Positions 1-9,280 of a DNA stretch of 45,585 bases are shown here, in pieces. Every line of letters starts with the position of its first letter. Position 1 is the stretch's first letter. A program made the position numbers and the translations under genes. The notes below the pieces were generated by a model. It worked only from the letters and a program-made list of their open reading frames with translations, searched no databases and was not told the DNA's origin. Origin of the DNA: Pseudomonas sp. GD03858 (lineage in GTDB: Bacteria > Pseudomonadota > Gammaproteobacteria > Pseudomonadales > Pseudomonadaceae); NCBI RefSeq assembly GCF_029840925.1, contig NZ_JAOCDM010000033.1, positions 1 through 45,585 on the forward strand. Direction: 5' to 3'.

Positions 1-18
1 AAGGCCGCTCCTACAGGA
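1..18. repeat. Partial REP element at window edge
   Basis: The first 17-18 bases match one arm of the REP palindrome found complete at four other places in this window (arm core AAGGCCGCTCCTACAG). The other arm would lie outside the window. It sits just past the 3' end of the DUF808 gene, a typical REP position. Confidence 0.75.
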
Positions 19-46
19 GATCCGAGGCAAGCCCCGGCCGGGCGCC

Positions 47-961
47 TCAGCTTGCCGGTTTAACCGCCCGCCACACCTTGCCCGCGACAGCAACCACCGC
101 CAGCACCACAGCTCCCGCAATCACCCCCGCCACACCATTGAGTAACGCCCCGGTCAACGCCCCGCCCCGACCTTCGCTGAACGCCTCGATGGCGTGATGC
201 AGCGGCGCGATGCCATGCACCAAGATGCCGCCACCGACCAGGAACATCGCCGCGGTGCCGATCACCGACAGGCTCTTCATCATGTACGGCGCGGCGCGCA
301 GGATGCCGTTACCCACCGCCCGAGCCAGGCTCGAAGCCTTTTGCGTCATCCACAGCCCCAGGTCGTCGAGCTTGACGATGCCCGCCACCAGGCCATAGAC
401 GCCAATGGTCATGACCAGCGCGATGCCCGACAGCACGATGATCTGCTGGCTCAGCGGCGCATCGGCCACCGTGCCCAGGGTGATGGCGATGATCTCGGCG
501 GAAAGAATGAAGTCGGTGCGCACCGCGCCCTTGATCTTGGTCTTCTCGTAAGCCACCAGGTCGATGTTGGCATCGGCCACGGCTTCCTTGCGCGCCTCGT
601 GCTGAACCTGGTCCTCTGCCTTGCTGTGCAGGAACTTGTGCGCCAGCTTCTCGAAGCCCTCGAAGCACAGGTAGGCACCACCGACCATCAACAACGGCGT
701 CACCGCCCAGGGAATGAACGCGCTGATCAGCAGCGCCGCCGGCACCAGGATCGCCTTGTTCAGCAGCGAGCCCTTGGCCACCGCCCACACCACCGGGAGT
801 TCGCGCTCGGCACGCACGCCCGTCACCTGCTGAGCGTTGAGCGCCAGGTCATCGCCCAGCACCCCGGCGGTCTTCTTCGCCGCGACCTTGGTCATCAGCG
901 ACACATCGTCCAGCACCGTGGCGATGTCATCGATCAGCACCAACAGACTGCTTCCTGCCAT
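47..961 (-). CDS. DUF808 (YedI-like) inner-membrane protein
   Basis: This 304-aa protein fits the DUF808/YedI family, whose function is not known. Seen: the N-terminus [20 protein letters not shown], with a long soluble N-terminal part rich in Lys and Asp. Hydrophobic segments follow near residues 65-100, 155-200 and 225-300, consistent with a polytopic inner-membrane protein. Length and N-terminus agree with the family as I remember it. The gene is divergent from the TetR-type regulator, with about 130 bases between the two starts, so a shared control region is possible. Nothing in the sequence reveals a substrate. Confidence 0.85.
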   Translation of the reverse strand: MAGSSLLVLIDDIATVLDDVSLMTKVAAKKTAGVLGDDLALNAQQVTGVRAERELPVVWAVAKGSLLNKAILVPAALLISAFIPWAVTPLLMVGGAYLCFEGFEKLAHKFLHSKAEDQVQHEARKEAVADANIDLVAYEKTKIKGAVRTDFILSAEIIAITLGTVADAPLSQQIIVLSGIALVMTIGVYGLVAGIVKLDDLGLWMTQKASSLARAVGNGILRAAPYMMKSLSVIGTAAMFLVGGGILVHGIAPLHHAIEAFSEGRGGALTGALLNGVAGVIAGAVVLAVVAVAGKVWRAVKPAS

Positions 962-1091
962 GTTCTTCGATCCAAAGGGTCCAAAGCACCGATTCTAGCC
1001 GAAAGCGGCTGCCTTGAGCGCTCATCGGGGCCGGTGCTACCATGCCCGATCCCTCTCAGAGGCGGTCAGACCACGAGGAAGATCCCCGACA

Positions 1092-1703
1092 ATGAGCACC
1101 ATTCGCGAGCGCAACAAGGAACTGATCCTGCGCGCGGCCAGTGAAGAATTCGCCGACAAGGGCTTCGCCGCCACCAAGACCAGCGACATCGCGGCCAAGG
1201 CCGGGCTGCCCAAGCCGAACGTCTACTACTACTTCAAGTCGAAGGAAAACCTCTACCGCGAAGTACTCGAGAGCATCATCGCGCCGATCATGCAGGCCTC
1301 GACGCCGTTCAACGCCGACGGCGACCCCAAGGAGGTGCTGAGTTCGTACATCCGCTCGAAGATCCGCATCTCCCGCGACCTGCCCCACGCCTCGAAGGTG
1401 TTCGCCAGCGAGATCATGCACGGCGCGCCGCACCTTTCACCACGCCAGGTCGAGCAACTCAACGAGCAGGCGCGGCACAACATCGAATGCATCCAGCGCT
1501 GGATCGAGCGTGGGCAGATCGCCAACGTCGACGCGCACCACCTGATGTTCAGCATCTGGGCGGCGACGCAGACCTATGCGGATTTCGACTGGCAGATCGC
1601 CGTGGTGACCGGCAAGACCAAGCTGGCCGACAGCGACTATGACGCGGCGGCGGAGACGATCATCCGCCTGGTTTTGAAGGGCTGCGAGCCCGAGGCGGCC
1701 TGA
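1092..1703 (+). CDS. TetR/AcrR-family regulator, RutR (YcdC)-like
   Basis: A 203-aa DNA-binding repressor or activator. The N-terminal TetR helix-turn-helix is clear around residues 30-60 (TSDIAAKAGLPKPNVYYYF). The C-terminal half resembles the YcdC domain of E. coli RutR: ISRDLPHASKVFASEIMHGAP and the run IWAATQTYADFDWQIAVVTG align with RutR as I recall it. RutR senses uracil/thymine and controls nitrogen-base catabolism. A role in purine, pyrimidine or glyoxylate metabolism here is inferred from that similarity and from the nearby gcl cluster. The ATG at 1092 is chosen because GAGGAAG lies about 10 bases upstream; an in-frame start at 1014 has no such support. Confidence 0.88.
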   Translation: MSTIRERNKELILRAASEEFADKGFAATKTSDIAAKAGLPKPNVYYYFKSKENLYREVLESIIAPIMQASTPFNADGDPKEVLSSYIRSKIRISRDLPHASKVFASEIMHGAPHLSPRQVEQLNEQARHNIECIQRWIERGQIANVDAHHLMFSIWAATQTYADFDWQIAVVTGKTKLADSDYDAAAETIIRLVLKGCEPEAA

Positions 1704-1713
1704 TAGGGCCAAT

Positions 1714-1817
1714 GGGGCTGCTGTGCAGCCCGTTCGCGACACAAGGCCGCTCCTACAGAGGTTACGCATTTCCCTGTAGGAGCGGCCTTGTGTCGCGATG
1801 GGCCGCAGAGCGGCCCC
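1714..1817. repeat. REP inverted pair between TetR gene and GlcG-like gene
   Basis: Two inverted copies of a 25-base REP arm lie at 1734-1758 and 1774-1798 and share the core GTAGGAGCGGCCTTGTGTCG. They are flanked by further short G/C palindromes (GGGGCTGCTGTGCAGCCC at 1714-1731; a GGGCCGCAGAGCGGCCCC-type stem at 1800-1817). The element lies between two convergent genes and could act as a bidirectional hairpin barrier. Confidence 0.9.
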
Positions 1818-1830
1818 AAAATGACGAGCC

Positions 1831-2271
1831 TTACGCAGCAACCCCCGCATCCGCCATCAGCCCCACCTCTTCGATCGCGCTGATCGCGCACTGCTCGTCG
1901 ATATCCGACGTATCCCCGCTGATCCCGACAGCCCCCAGCACCTTGCCATCCTGATCACGGATCAGCACCCCACCCGGCACCGGCACCACCGGTCGCTCAC
2001 CCAGCCCGTTCAGCGCGGCATAGAACGCCGGCCGCTGCTGTGAATCCAGCGCCAGCAGGCGCGATCCCTTGCCCAGCGCCACCGCCCCCCAGGCCTTGCC
2101 TATGGCCACCTGCGGGCGCAGCAAGGTGGCGCCATCCTCGCGCTGCAACGTCAGCAGGTGCCCGCCGGCATCCAGTACCGCGACGGTCAGCGGCGCGGCG
2201 TTGATCTTGCGCCCTGCGGCCAACGCGGCGTTTACCACACCGACAGCGTCTTTGAGGGTCAATGCGTTCAT
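1831..2271 (-). CDS. GlcG/HbpS-family heme-binding-like protein
   Basis: A 146-aa protein of the GlcG/HbpS (DUF336) family. These are small proteins of mostly unassigned function, often encoded beside glycolate, glyoxylate or diol metabolism genes; some members bind heme or cobalamin derivatives. Family features seen: TVAVLDAGGHLLTLQREDGA (residues 29-48), a central RPQVAIGKAWGAVALGKGS and the C-terminal GAVGISGDTSDIDEQCA. The length is typical. It is transcribed divergently from gcl, with a 257-base control region between them holding two identical palindromes, which suggests co-regulation with glyoxylate use. No signal peptide is seen. Confidence 0.85.
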   Translation of the reverse strand: MNALTLKDAVGVVNAALAAGRKINAAPLTVAVLDAGGHLLTLQREDGATLLRPQVAIGKAWGAVALGKGSRLLALDSQQRPAFYAALNGLGERPVVPVPGGVLIRDQDGKVLGAVGISGDTSDIDEQCAISAIEEVGLMADAGVAA

Positions 2272-2353
2272 GGAAAGGTCCTCTTCTTGTTGTGAGAAGC
2301 CCTGAGGGCAGTTGAAAACCAGTAGACAGCATAGAACACAACAAAGACACCAT

Positions 2354-2363
2354 TTGTATACAA
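2354..2363. promoter_or_regulatory. Palindromic operator candidate, copy 1 (GlcG-like/gcl divergent region)
   Basis: A perfect 10-base palindrome TTGTATACAA, followed by TTAT. It lies about 83 bases upstream of the GlcG-like start. An identical copy is at 2494-2503. The TTGT-N2-ACAA shape resembles operators of FadR-type GntR regulators (family knowledge). The identity of the regulator is not shown. Confidence 0.6.
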
Positions 2364-2448
2364 TTATCTGGATCAGTTTCGCCAGATGCGACGAAATGCC
2401 GCCTCATCGCCCAATGACTGCCCAGTCAACGCCGCCGACGAAAATGGA

Positions 2449-2478
2449 TTGACCTTTTGCGCAGAGCATGAATACACT
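2449..2478 (+). promoter_or_regulatory. Candidate sigma-70 promoter of gcl
   Basis: TTGACC (2449-2454) and TACACT (2473-2478) are separated by 18 bases and are the best -35/-10 pair before gcl. Transcription would start near 2485. The palindrome at 2494-2503 would then lie just downstream of the start, a position that suits a repressor. Assigned by eye only. Confidence 0.4.
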
Positions 2479-2493
2479 TTGCCGCAACGCAAG

Positions 2494-2503
2494 TTGTATA
2501 CAA
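2494..2503. promoter_or_regulatory. Palindromic operator candidate, copy 2 (gcl leader)
   Basis: A second exact copy of TTGTATACAA, followed by TTAC, 25 bases before the gcl ATG and 140 bases from copy 1. Two identical palindromes bracketing a divergent promoter region suggest a dimeric repressor acting on both genes, possibly with looping. The cognate regulator is unknown; the RutR-like TetR protein and a GntR protein encoded elsewhere are both possible. Confidence 0.65.
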
Positions 2504-2528
2504 TTACAAAATCGATGAGGCACAACCC

Positions 2529-4304
2529 ATGAGCAAAATGAGAGCAATCGATGCAGCCGTTCTGGTCATGCGCCGTGAAGGTGTAGATACCGCGTTCGGC
2601 ATTCCAGGGGCTGCCATCAATCCGCTGTACTCGGCCCTGAAGAAAGTCGGTGGCATCGATCACGTCCTCGCTCGCCACGTCGAAGGTGCCTCGCACATGG
2701 CCGAGGGCTACACCCGCGCCAACCCGGGCAACATCGGTGTGTGCATCGGCACCTCCGGCCCCGCCGGCACCGACATGGTCACCGGCCTGTACAGCGCCTC
2801 GGCCGACTCCATCCCGATTCTCTGCATCACTGGCCAGGCCCCGCGTGCGCGCCTGCACAAGGAAGACTTCCAGGCCGTCGACATCACCAGCATCGTCAAA
2901 CCGGTGACCAAGTGGGCAACTACTGTACTGGAGCCGGGCCAGGTGCCCTATGCCTTCCAGAAGGCCTTCTACGAAATGCGCACCGGTCGCCCTGGCCCGG
3001 TGCTGATCGATCTGCCGTTCGACGTGCAGATGGCCGAGATCGAATTCGACATCGATGCCTACGAGCCGCTGCCAGTACACAAGCCACAAGCCAGCCGCGT
3101 ACAGGCCGAAAAAGCCCTGGCCCTGCTCAATGACGCCGAGCGCCCGCTGCTGGTCGCCGGTGGCGGCATCATCAACGCCGACGCCAGCGACAAGCTGGTC
3201 GAGTTCGCCGAGCTGACCGGCGTGCCGGTCATCCCGACCCTGATGGGCTGGGGCTCCATCCCGGACGACCACCCACTGATGGTCGGCATGGTCGGCCTGC
3301 AGACCTCGCACCGCTACGGCAACGCCACCCTGCTCAAGTCCGACCTGGTATTCGGCATCGGCAACCGCTGGGCCAACCGCCACACCGGCTCGGTCGACGT
3401 CTACACCGAAGGCCGCAAGTTCGTGCATGTCGACATCGAGCCGACCCAGATCGGCCGCGTGTTCACCCCTGACCTGGGTATCGTCTCGGATGCCGGCAAA
3501 GCGCTGGACGTGTTCCTCGAGGTGGCCCGCGAATGGAAAGCCGCCGGCAAGCTCAAGGATCGCAGCGCCTGGCTGGAAGACTGCCAGCAACGCAAGTCGA
3601 GCCTGCAGCGCAAGACCCACTTCGACAACGTGCCGGTCAAGCCGCAGCGCGTGTACGAAGAGATGAACCAGGTGTTCGGCAAGGACACCTGCTACGTCAG
3701 CACCATTGGTCTTTCGCAGATCGCCGGCGCGCAGTTCCTGCACGTGTACAAGCCACGCCACTGGATCAACTGCGGCCAGGCCGGCCCGCTGGGCTGGACC
3801 ATCCCTGCCGCCCTAGGCGTGGTCAAGGCCGATCCGAAGCGCAAGGTCGTCGCGCTGTCCGGTGACTACGACTTCCAGTTCATGATCGAAGAGCTGGCAG
3901 TCGGCGCGCAGTTCAACCTGCCGTACGTCCACGTGCTGGTGAACAACGCCTACCTCGGCCTGATCCGCCAGGCCCAGCGTGGTTTCGACATGGATTACTG
4001 TGTACAACTGGCGTTCGAGAACATCAATTCCACCGACGCCGCCACCTACGGTGTCGATCACGTCGCCGTGGTCGAGGGCCTGGGCTGCAAGGCCATCCGC
4101 GTATTCGAACCGGCCGACATCGCCCCTGCCCTGCTCAAGGCGCAGAAGATGGCCGAAGAGTTCCGCGTGCCGGTGGTGGTCGAAGTGATTCTCGAGCGCG
4201 TGACCAACATTTCCATGGGCACCGAGATCAACGCGGTCAACGAATTCGAAGACCTCGCCCTGGTCGGCAACGACGCGCCGACCGCCATCTCGCTGCTGGA
4301 CTGA
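2529..4304 (+). CDS. gcl: Glyoxylate carboligase (tartronate-semialdehyde synthase)
   Basis: A 591-aa ThDP- and FAD-dependent enzyme that condenses two glyoxylate molecules to tartronate semialdehyde and CO2. The N-terminus [19 protein letters not shown], then [16 protein letters not shown] and [17 protein letters not shown], closely matches E. coli Gcl. Residue 51 is Val (RHV), where most ThDP enzymes have the cofactor-activating Glu; this Val is a known hallmark of true Gcl. The C-terminal ThDP/Mg site is seen as SGDYDFQF followed by [17 protein letters not shown] lies 8 bases before the ATG. It opens the gcl-hyi-glxR set and is preceded by two operator-like palindromes, so induction by glyoxylate or purine breakdown is likely. 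Confidence 0.97.
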   Translation: MSKMRAIDAAVLVMRREGVDTAFGIPGAAINPLYSALKKVGGIDHVLARHVEGASHMAEGYTRANPGNIGVCIGTSGPAGTDMVTGLYSASADSIPILCITGQAPRARLHKEDFQAVDITSIVKPVTKWATTVLEPGQVPYAFQKAFYEMRTGRPGPVLIDLPFDVQMAEIEFDIDAYEPLPVHKPQASRVQAEKALALLNDAERPLLVAGGGIINADASDKLVEFAELTGVPVIPTLMGWGSIPDDHPLMVGMVGLQTSHRYGNATLLKSDLVFGIGNRWANRHTGSVDVYTEGRKFVHVDIEPTQIGRVFTPDLGIVSDAGKALDVFLEVAREWKAAGKLKDRSAWLEDCQQRKSSLQRKTHFDNVPVKPQRVYEEMNQVFGKDTCYVSTIGLSQIAGAQFLHVYKPRHWINCGQAGPLGWTIPAALGVVKADPKRKVVALSGDYDFQFMIEELAVGAQFNLPYVHVLVNNAYLGLIRQAQRGFDMDYCVQLAFENINSTDAATYGVDHVAVVEGLGCKAIRVFEPADIAPALLKAQKMAEEFRVPVVVEVILERVTNISMGTEINAVNEFEDLALVGNDAPTAISLLD

Positions 4305-4314
4305 TCGCCTGACG

Positions 4315-4335
4315 CCCCCGTGCCTTGCGCGGGGG
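4315..4335 (+). other. Hairpin between gcl and hyi
   Basis: The arms CCCCCGTGC (4315-4323) and GCGCGGGGG (4327-4335) form a 9-base stem with one T-G wobble and a 3-base loop. No T-tract follows, so an mRNA-stabilising or attenuating hairpin is more likely than a full terminator. It lies just upstream of the hyi Shine-Dalgarno AAGGAG (4346-4351). Confidence 0.55.
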
Positions 4336-4358
4336 TACTCAACGCAAGGAGACGACTT

Positions 4359-5141
<783 letters not shown>

Positions 5142-5156
5142 GGATGCACACGGTCC

Positions 5157-5272
5157 CTGTAGGAGCGGCCTTGTGTCGCGATGGGCTGCGCAGCAGCCCC
5201 CGGCAATCGCTGAAATGGCCGAAATCGTGGGGCCGCTTCGCGCCCCAATCGCGACACAAGGCCGCTCCTACA
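5157..5272. repeat. REP inverted pair between hyi and glxR
   Basis: The two REP arms are at 5157-5181 and 5249-5272, inverted, with about 67 bases between them. That spacer holds two more short palindromes (GGGCTGCGCAGCAGCCC and GGGGCCGCTTCGCGCCCC types). The pair sits inside what is otherwise a same-strand metabolic gene run, so it may mark differential mRNA stability between gcl-hyi and glxR. Confidence 0.9.
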
Positions 5273-5318
5273 AGGGCCTGGTCGCCTGTTCATACAAATA
5301 CAAAGAGGCAGAACTCTC

Positions 5319-6209
5319 ATGGCTAAAATCGGTTTCCTCGGCACCGGCATCATGGGCAAGCCCATGGCCCAGAACCTGCAAAAAGCAGGTCACAGCATCT
5401 TCGTTTCCACCCACCACGACGCCGCTCCGGCCGACCTGATCGCCGCCGGCGCCGTGGCCCTGGCCAACCCGAAAGAGGTTGCCCAGGAAGCCGAGTTCAT
5501 CATCGTCATGGTCCCGGACACCCCGCAGGTCGAAAGCGTGCTGTTCGGTGAAAACGGCGTCGCCGAAGGCGTCGGCCCGAACAAGGTGGTGATCGACATG
5601 AGCTCGATCTCCCCCACCGCCACCAAGGCCTTCGCCGAGAAGATCAAGGCCACCGGCGCCGCCTACCTGGACGCCCCGGTGTCCGGCGGCGAAGTCGGCG
5701 CCAAGGCCGGCACCCTGAGCATCATGGTCGGTGGCTGCCCGAAAGCCTTCGAGCGCACCCTGCCGCTGTTCGAGGCCATGGGCAAGAACATCACCCGCGT
5801 CGGTGGCAACGGTGACGGCCAGACCGCCAAGGTCGCCAACCAGATCATCGTCGCCCTGAACATCCAGGCCGTCGGCGAAGCCCTGCTGTTCGCTGCCAAG
5901 AACGGCGCGGATCCAGCCAAGGTGCGTGAAGCGCTGATGGGCGGCTTCGCCTCGTCGAAGATCCTCGAAGTGCACGCCGAGCGCATGATCAAGGGCACCT
6001 TCGATCCGGGCTTCCGCATCAACCTGCACCAGAAGGACCTGAACCTGGCCCTGCAAGGCGCCAAGGAGCTGGGTATCAACCTGCCCAACACCTCCAACGC
6101 CCAGCAAGTGTTCAGCACCTGCGTGGCGCTGGGCGGCGGCAACTGGGACCACTCGGCGCTGATCAAGGGCCTGGAGCACATGGCCAACTTCTCGATCCGC
6201 GACGAATAA
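5319..6209 (+). CDS. glxR: 2-hydroxy-3-oxopropionate (tartronate semialdehyde) reductase
   Basis: A 296-aa beta-hydroxyacid dehydrogenase that reduces tartronate semialdehyde to D-glycerate with NAD(P)H. Seen: the Rossmann motif GFLGTGIMGKPMAQNL at residues 5-20, the substrate motif DAPVSGGEVGAKAGTLSIMVGG near residues 121-142 and the catalytic-lysine segment GDGQTAKVANQIIVALN near residues 166-182. Length is normal for GlxR/GarR. It follows hyi after a 177-base gap occupied by a REP pair, with GAGGC a few bases before the ATG. A strong hairpin with T-tract at 6307-6350 lies downstream, so ttuD may be separately transcribed. Confidence 0.95.
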   Translation: MAKIGFLGTGIMGKPMAQNLQKAGHSIFVSTHHDAAPADLIAAGAVALANPKEVAQEAEFIIVMVPDTPQVESVLFGENGVAEGVGPNKVVIDMSSISPTATKAFAEKIKATGAAYLDAPVSGGEVGAKAGTLSIMVGGCPKAFERTLPLFEAMGKNITRVGGNGDGQTAKVANQIIVALNIQAVGEALLFAAKNGADPAKVREALMGGFASSKILEVHAERMIKGTFDPGFRINLHQKDLNLALQGAKELGINLPNTSNAQQVFSTCVALGGGNWDHSALIKGLEHMANFSIRDE

Positions 6210-6211
6210 CC

Positions 6212-6296
6212 AGCTTCAAGCTGCCAGCTTCAAGCGGCAAGCAACATCAAGAGCAGATCTGCTTTTACTTGTAGCTTGTCGCTTGAAGCTTGCAGC
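6212..6296. repeat. Imperfect inverted repeat of AGCTTCAAGC type
   Basis: AGCTTCAAGCGGCAAG (6226-6241) pairs almost perfectly with CTTGTCGCTTGAAGCT (6275-6290); an extra AGCTTCAAGCTGCC unit lies at 6212-6225. Between them AGCAGATCTGCT (6252-6263) is a palindrome followed by TTT. This is a second class of Pseudomonas extragenic palindrome, different from the REP arms elsewhere. Confidence 0.75.
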
Positions 6297-6306
6297 TGCG
6301 AAGGGG

Positions 6307-6350
6307 CGCCCCTGGTTCGGCCTGCACGGAGGCAGTTCCAGGGGCGTTTT
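6307..6350 (+). terminator. Rho-independent terminator after glxR
   Basis: CGCCCCTGG (6307-6315) pairs perfectly with CCAGGGGCG (6338-6346), followed by TTTTCGATTTT. The loop is 22 bases with some internal pairing. It lies between glxR and ttuD and would end the gcl-hyi-glxR transcript. Confidence 0.75.
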
Positions 6351-6386
6351 CGATTTTGCAGAACAACAAGAATCTGGGAGCCTGCC

Positions 6387-7661
6387 ATGTCGGTCGATCC
6401 ACAAAAACTCCTGCGCGAACTGTTCGACACAGCCATCGCCGCCGCCCACCCCCGCCAGGTGCTGGAACCCTATCTGCCCGCCGACCGCAGCGGCCGGGTC
6501 ATCGTCATCGGCGCCGGCAAGGCCGCCGCCGCCATGGCCGAAGTGGTCGAGAAGAGCTGGCAGGGCGAAGTCTGCGGCCTGGTGGTCACCCGCTACGGCC
6601 ATGGCGCCAGCTGCCAGAAGATCGAGGTGGTCGAAGCCGCCCACCCGGTCCCCGATGCCGCCGGCCTGGCCGTGGCCAAGCGCGTGCTCGACCTGGTCAG
6701 CAACCTGAGCGAAGACGACCGCGTCATCTTCCTGCTGTCCGGCGGCGGCTCGGCCCTGCTGGCCCTGCCCGCCGAAGGCCTGACCCTGGCCGACAAGCAA
6801 CAGATCAACAAGGCCCTGCTCAAGTCCGGCGCCACCATCGGCGAGATGAACTGCGTGCGCAAGCACCTCTCGGCGATCAAGGGCGGCCGCCTGGCCAAGG
6901 CCTGCTGGCCAGCCACCGTCTACACCTACGCGATTTCCGACGTGCCCGGCGACCTCGCCACCGTCATCGCCTCCGGCCCCACCGTGGCCGACCCGAGCAC
7001 CTCGGCCGACGCCCTGGCGATCATCAAGCGCTACAACATCGACGCGCCCAAGGCCGTCATCGACTGGCTCAACAACCCAGCCTCCGAGACCGTCAAGGCC
7101 GATGATCCGGCCCTGTCCCGCAGCCACTTCCAGCTGATCGCCAGGCCCCAGCAGTCGCTGGAGGCCGCCGCGGTGAAGGCACGCCAAGCTGGCTTCAGCC
7201 CGTTGATCCTCGGCGACCTGGAGGGCGAGTCGCGCGAAGTGGCCAAGGTGCATGCTGGCATCGCCCGGCAGATCGTCCTGCACGGCCAACCGCTCAAGGC
7301 ACCCTGCGTGATCCTCTCCGGCGGCGAGACCACCGTCACCGTGCGCGGCAACGGCCGTGGTGGGCGCAACGCCGAGTTCCTGCTCAGCCTCACCGAAAGC
7401 CTCAAGGGCCTGCCGGGCGTGCATGCCCTGGCCGGCGACACCGACGGCATTGATGGCTCGGAGGACAACGCCGGCGCCTTCATGACCCCGGACAGCCATG
7501 CCCGCGCCGAGGCCCTGGGCCTGTCGGCCAGCGATGAATTGGACAACAACAACGGCTATGGCTACTTCGCCGCCCTCGACGCGCTGATCGTCACCGAGCC
7601 GACCCGCACCAACGTCAACGACTTCCGTGCCATCCTGATCCTCGAGACTCCGCAATCATGA
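6387..7661 (+). CDS. ttuD: MOFRL-family glycerate 2-kinase (often annotated hydroxypyruvate reductase TtuD)
   Basis: A 424-aa protein of the DUF4147/MOFRL family. Members phosphorylate D-glycerate to 2-phosphoglycerate with ATP; older annotations call them hydroxypyruvate reductase (TtuD). The N-terminal nucleotide-binding region has GRVIVIGAGKAAAAMAEVVE near residues 35-54, then FLLSGGGSALLALP near 117-130. The C-terminal MOFRL part shows GRGGRNAEFLLSL and LAGDTDGIDGSEDNAGAF. I chose the ATG at 6387 because upstream in-frame codons lie in the terminator region and MSVDPQKLL is a family-like start. It overlaps pykF by 4 bases (ATGA), so the two are translationally coupled. Kinase activity fits the glycerate made by glxR better than reductase activity. 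Confidence 0.9.
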   Translation: MSVDPQKLLRELFDTAIAAAHPRQVLEPYLPADRSGRVIVIGAGKAAAAMAEVVEKSWQGEVCGLVVTRYGHGASCQKIEVVEAAHPVPDAAGLAVAKRVLDLVSNLSEDDRVIFLLSGGGSALLALPAEGLTLADKQQINKALLKSGATIGEMNCVRKHLSAIKGGRLAKACWPATVYTYAISDVPGDLATVIASGPTVADPSTSADALAIIKRYNIDAPKAVIDWLNNPASETVKADDPALSRSHFQLIARPQQSLEAAAVKARQAGFSPLILGDLEGESREVAKVHAGIARQIVLHGQPLKAPCVILSGGETTVTVRGNGRGGRNAEFLLSLTESLKGLPGVHALAGDTDGIDGSEDNAGAFMTPDSHARAEALGLSASDELDNNNGYGYFAALDALIVTEPTRTNVNDFRAILILETPQS

Positions 7662-9073
7662 CGCCTGATAAAAAAGTCAAAATCCTCGCCACCCTCGGGC
7701 CTGCGATCAAAGGCATCGATGACATCCGCCAACTGGTCGAGGCCGGAGTGAACATTTTCCGCCTCAACTTCAGCCACGGCGAACACGCCGACCACGCCCT
7801 GCGCTACCAGTGGATCCGCGAAGTCGAGCAGCAGCTCAACTACCCGCTGGGCATTCTCATGGACCTGCAGGGGCCGAAGCTGCGCGTCGGCCGTTTCGCT
7901 GACGGCAAGGTCCAACTGCAACGCGGCCAGGCCCTGCGCCTGGACCTGGACAAGACCCCGGGCGACAGCCGTCGGGTCAACCTGCCGCACCCGGAGATCA
8001 TCGCCGCGCTGGAGCCGGGCATGGACCTGTTGCTGGACGACGGCAAGCTGCGCCTGCGCGTCATCGCCAAGCACAGCGACGCTATCGACACCGAAGTGCT
8101 GGCCGGTGGCGAGCTGTCCGACCGCAAGGGCGTCAACGTGCCCCAGGCGGTGCTGGACCTCTCCCCGCTGACCGAGAAGGACCGCCGCGACCTGGCCTTC
8201 GGTCTGGAGCTGGGGGTGGACTGGGTGGCGCTGTCGTTCGTCCAGCGTCCCGAGGACATCGTCGAGGCACGTCAACTGATTGGCGAGCGCGCCTACCTGA
8301 TGGCCAAGATCGAGAAGCCCTCGGCGGTCGAGCAGCTGCAGGCCATCGCCGAGCTGTCCGACGCGATCATGGTCGCCCGTGGCGACCTGGGCGTGGAAGT
8401 GCCGGCCGAGAGCGTGCCGCAGATCCAGAAGCGCATCATCGGCACCTGCCGCCAGCTGGGCAAGCCGGTGGTGGTGGCCACCCAGATGCTCGAATCCATG
8501 CGCTTCTCCCCGGCCCCGACCCGCGCTGAAGTCACCGACGTGGCCAATGCCGTGGCCGAAGGCGCGGACGCGGTGATGCTGTCGGCCGAGACCGCCTCGG
8601 GTGACTACCCGCTGGAAGCGGTGCAGATGATGAGCAAGATCATCCGCCAGGTGGAGAATGGCCCGGACTACCAGGCCCAGCTCGACGTTGGCCGACCGAA
8701 GGCCGAGGCCACCGTGTCGGACGCCATCAGCTGCGCGATCCGTCGTATCAGCGGCATCCTGCCGGTGGCGGTGCTGGTCAACTACAGCGAGTCGGGGGCC
8801 TCGACCCTGCGCGCCGCCCGTGAGCGCCCGCGCGCGCCGATCCTCAACCTGACGCCGAACCTCAACACCGCCCGCCGCCTGAGCGTGGCCTGGGGCGTGC
8901 ACTCGGTGGTCAACGACCGCTTGCGCCAGGTCGACGAAGTCGTCTCCACCGCGCTGGAAATCGCCCAGGCGCAAGGCATGGCCAGCCGTGGCGACACGTT
9001 GCTGATCACCGCCGGTGTGCCTTTCGGCAAGCCGGGTTCGACTAACACCTTGCGAATCGAGACCTTGGTTTGA
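7658..9073 (+). CDS. pykF: Pyruvate kinase (PykF-type)
   Basis: A 471-aa glycolytic kinase converting phosphoenolpyruvate and ADP to pyruvate and ATP. Seen: KILATLGPAIKGIDDIRQLV at the N-terminus, the active-site strand FRLNFSHGEH, the loop LMDLQGPKLRVG, MAKIEKPSAVEQL with the catalytic Lys, and ARGDLGVEVPAESVPQIQK. The C-terminal effector domain is complete. It overlaps ttuD by 4 bases. Together with glycerate 2-kinase and an enolase encoded elsewhere, it completes a route from glyoxylate to pyruvate; the coupling suggests this isozyme serves C2 assimilation. REP elements directly downstream mark the end of the unit. Confidence 0.96.
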   Translation: MTPDKKVKILATLGPAIKGIDDIRQLVEAGVNIFRLNFSHGEHADHALRYQWIREVEQQLNYPLGILMDLQGPKLRVGRFADGKVQLQRGQALRLDLDKTPGDSRRVNLPHPEIIAALEPGMDLLLDDGKLRLRVIAKHSDAIDTEVLAGGELSDRKGVNVPQAVLDLSPLTEKDRRDLAFGLELGVDWVALSFVQRPEDIVEARQLIGERAYLMAKIEKPSAVEQLQAIAELSDAIMVARGDLGVEVPAESVPQIQKRIIGTCRQLGKPVVVATQMLESMRFSPAPTRAEVTDVANAVAEGADAVMLSAETASGDYPLEAVQMMSKIIRQVENGPDYQAQLDVGRPKAEATVSDAISCAIRRISGILPVAVLVNYSESGASTLRAARERPRAPILNLTPNLNTARRLSVAWGVHSVVNDRLRQVDEVVSTALEIAQAQGMASRGDTLLITAGVPFGKPGSTNTLRIETLV

Positions 9074-9080
9074 GATCGCC

Positions 9081-9199
9081 AGGGGCGCTCTGCGCCCCTT
9101 TCGCGACACAAGGCCGCTCCTACAGGGATCGCACCCAGGCATGAATACACGATCCCTGTAGGAGCGGCCTTGTGTCGCGATTGGAGGGCGCAGCCCTCC
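9081..9199. repeat. REP inverted pair after pykF
   Basis: A hairpin AGGGGCGC/GCGCCCCT (9081-9099) is followed by inverted REP arms at 9101-9128 and 9153-9180 and a final GGAGGGC/GCCCTCC stem (9183-9199). The arms are extended here to 28 bases of exact complementarity. It lies between pykF and the urea transporter gene and probably serves as the transcript end. Confidence 0.9.
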
Positions 9200-9280
9200 C
9201 CGTACACCGCTACAACAGAACTGCGGAAAACCGAGGCCCAAAGAGGCCCACCGCTCCCCCACTCACCTTGCCGACTGCCC

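Noticed and set aside
6387..7661. Hydroxypyruvate reductase of the NAD(P)H Rossmann dehydrogenase type
   Set aside because: The protein has DUF4147/MOFRL features, not a Rossmann dehydrogenase fold, so glycerate 2-kinase is more likely despite the traditional TtuD name.
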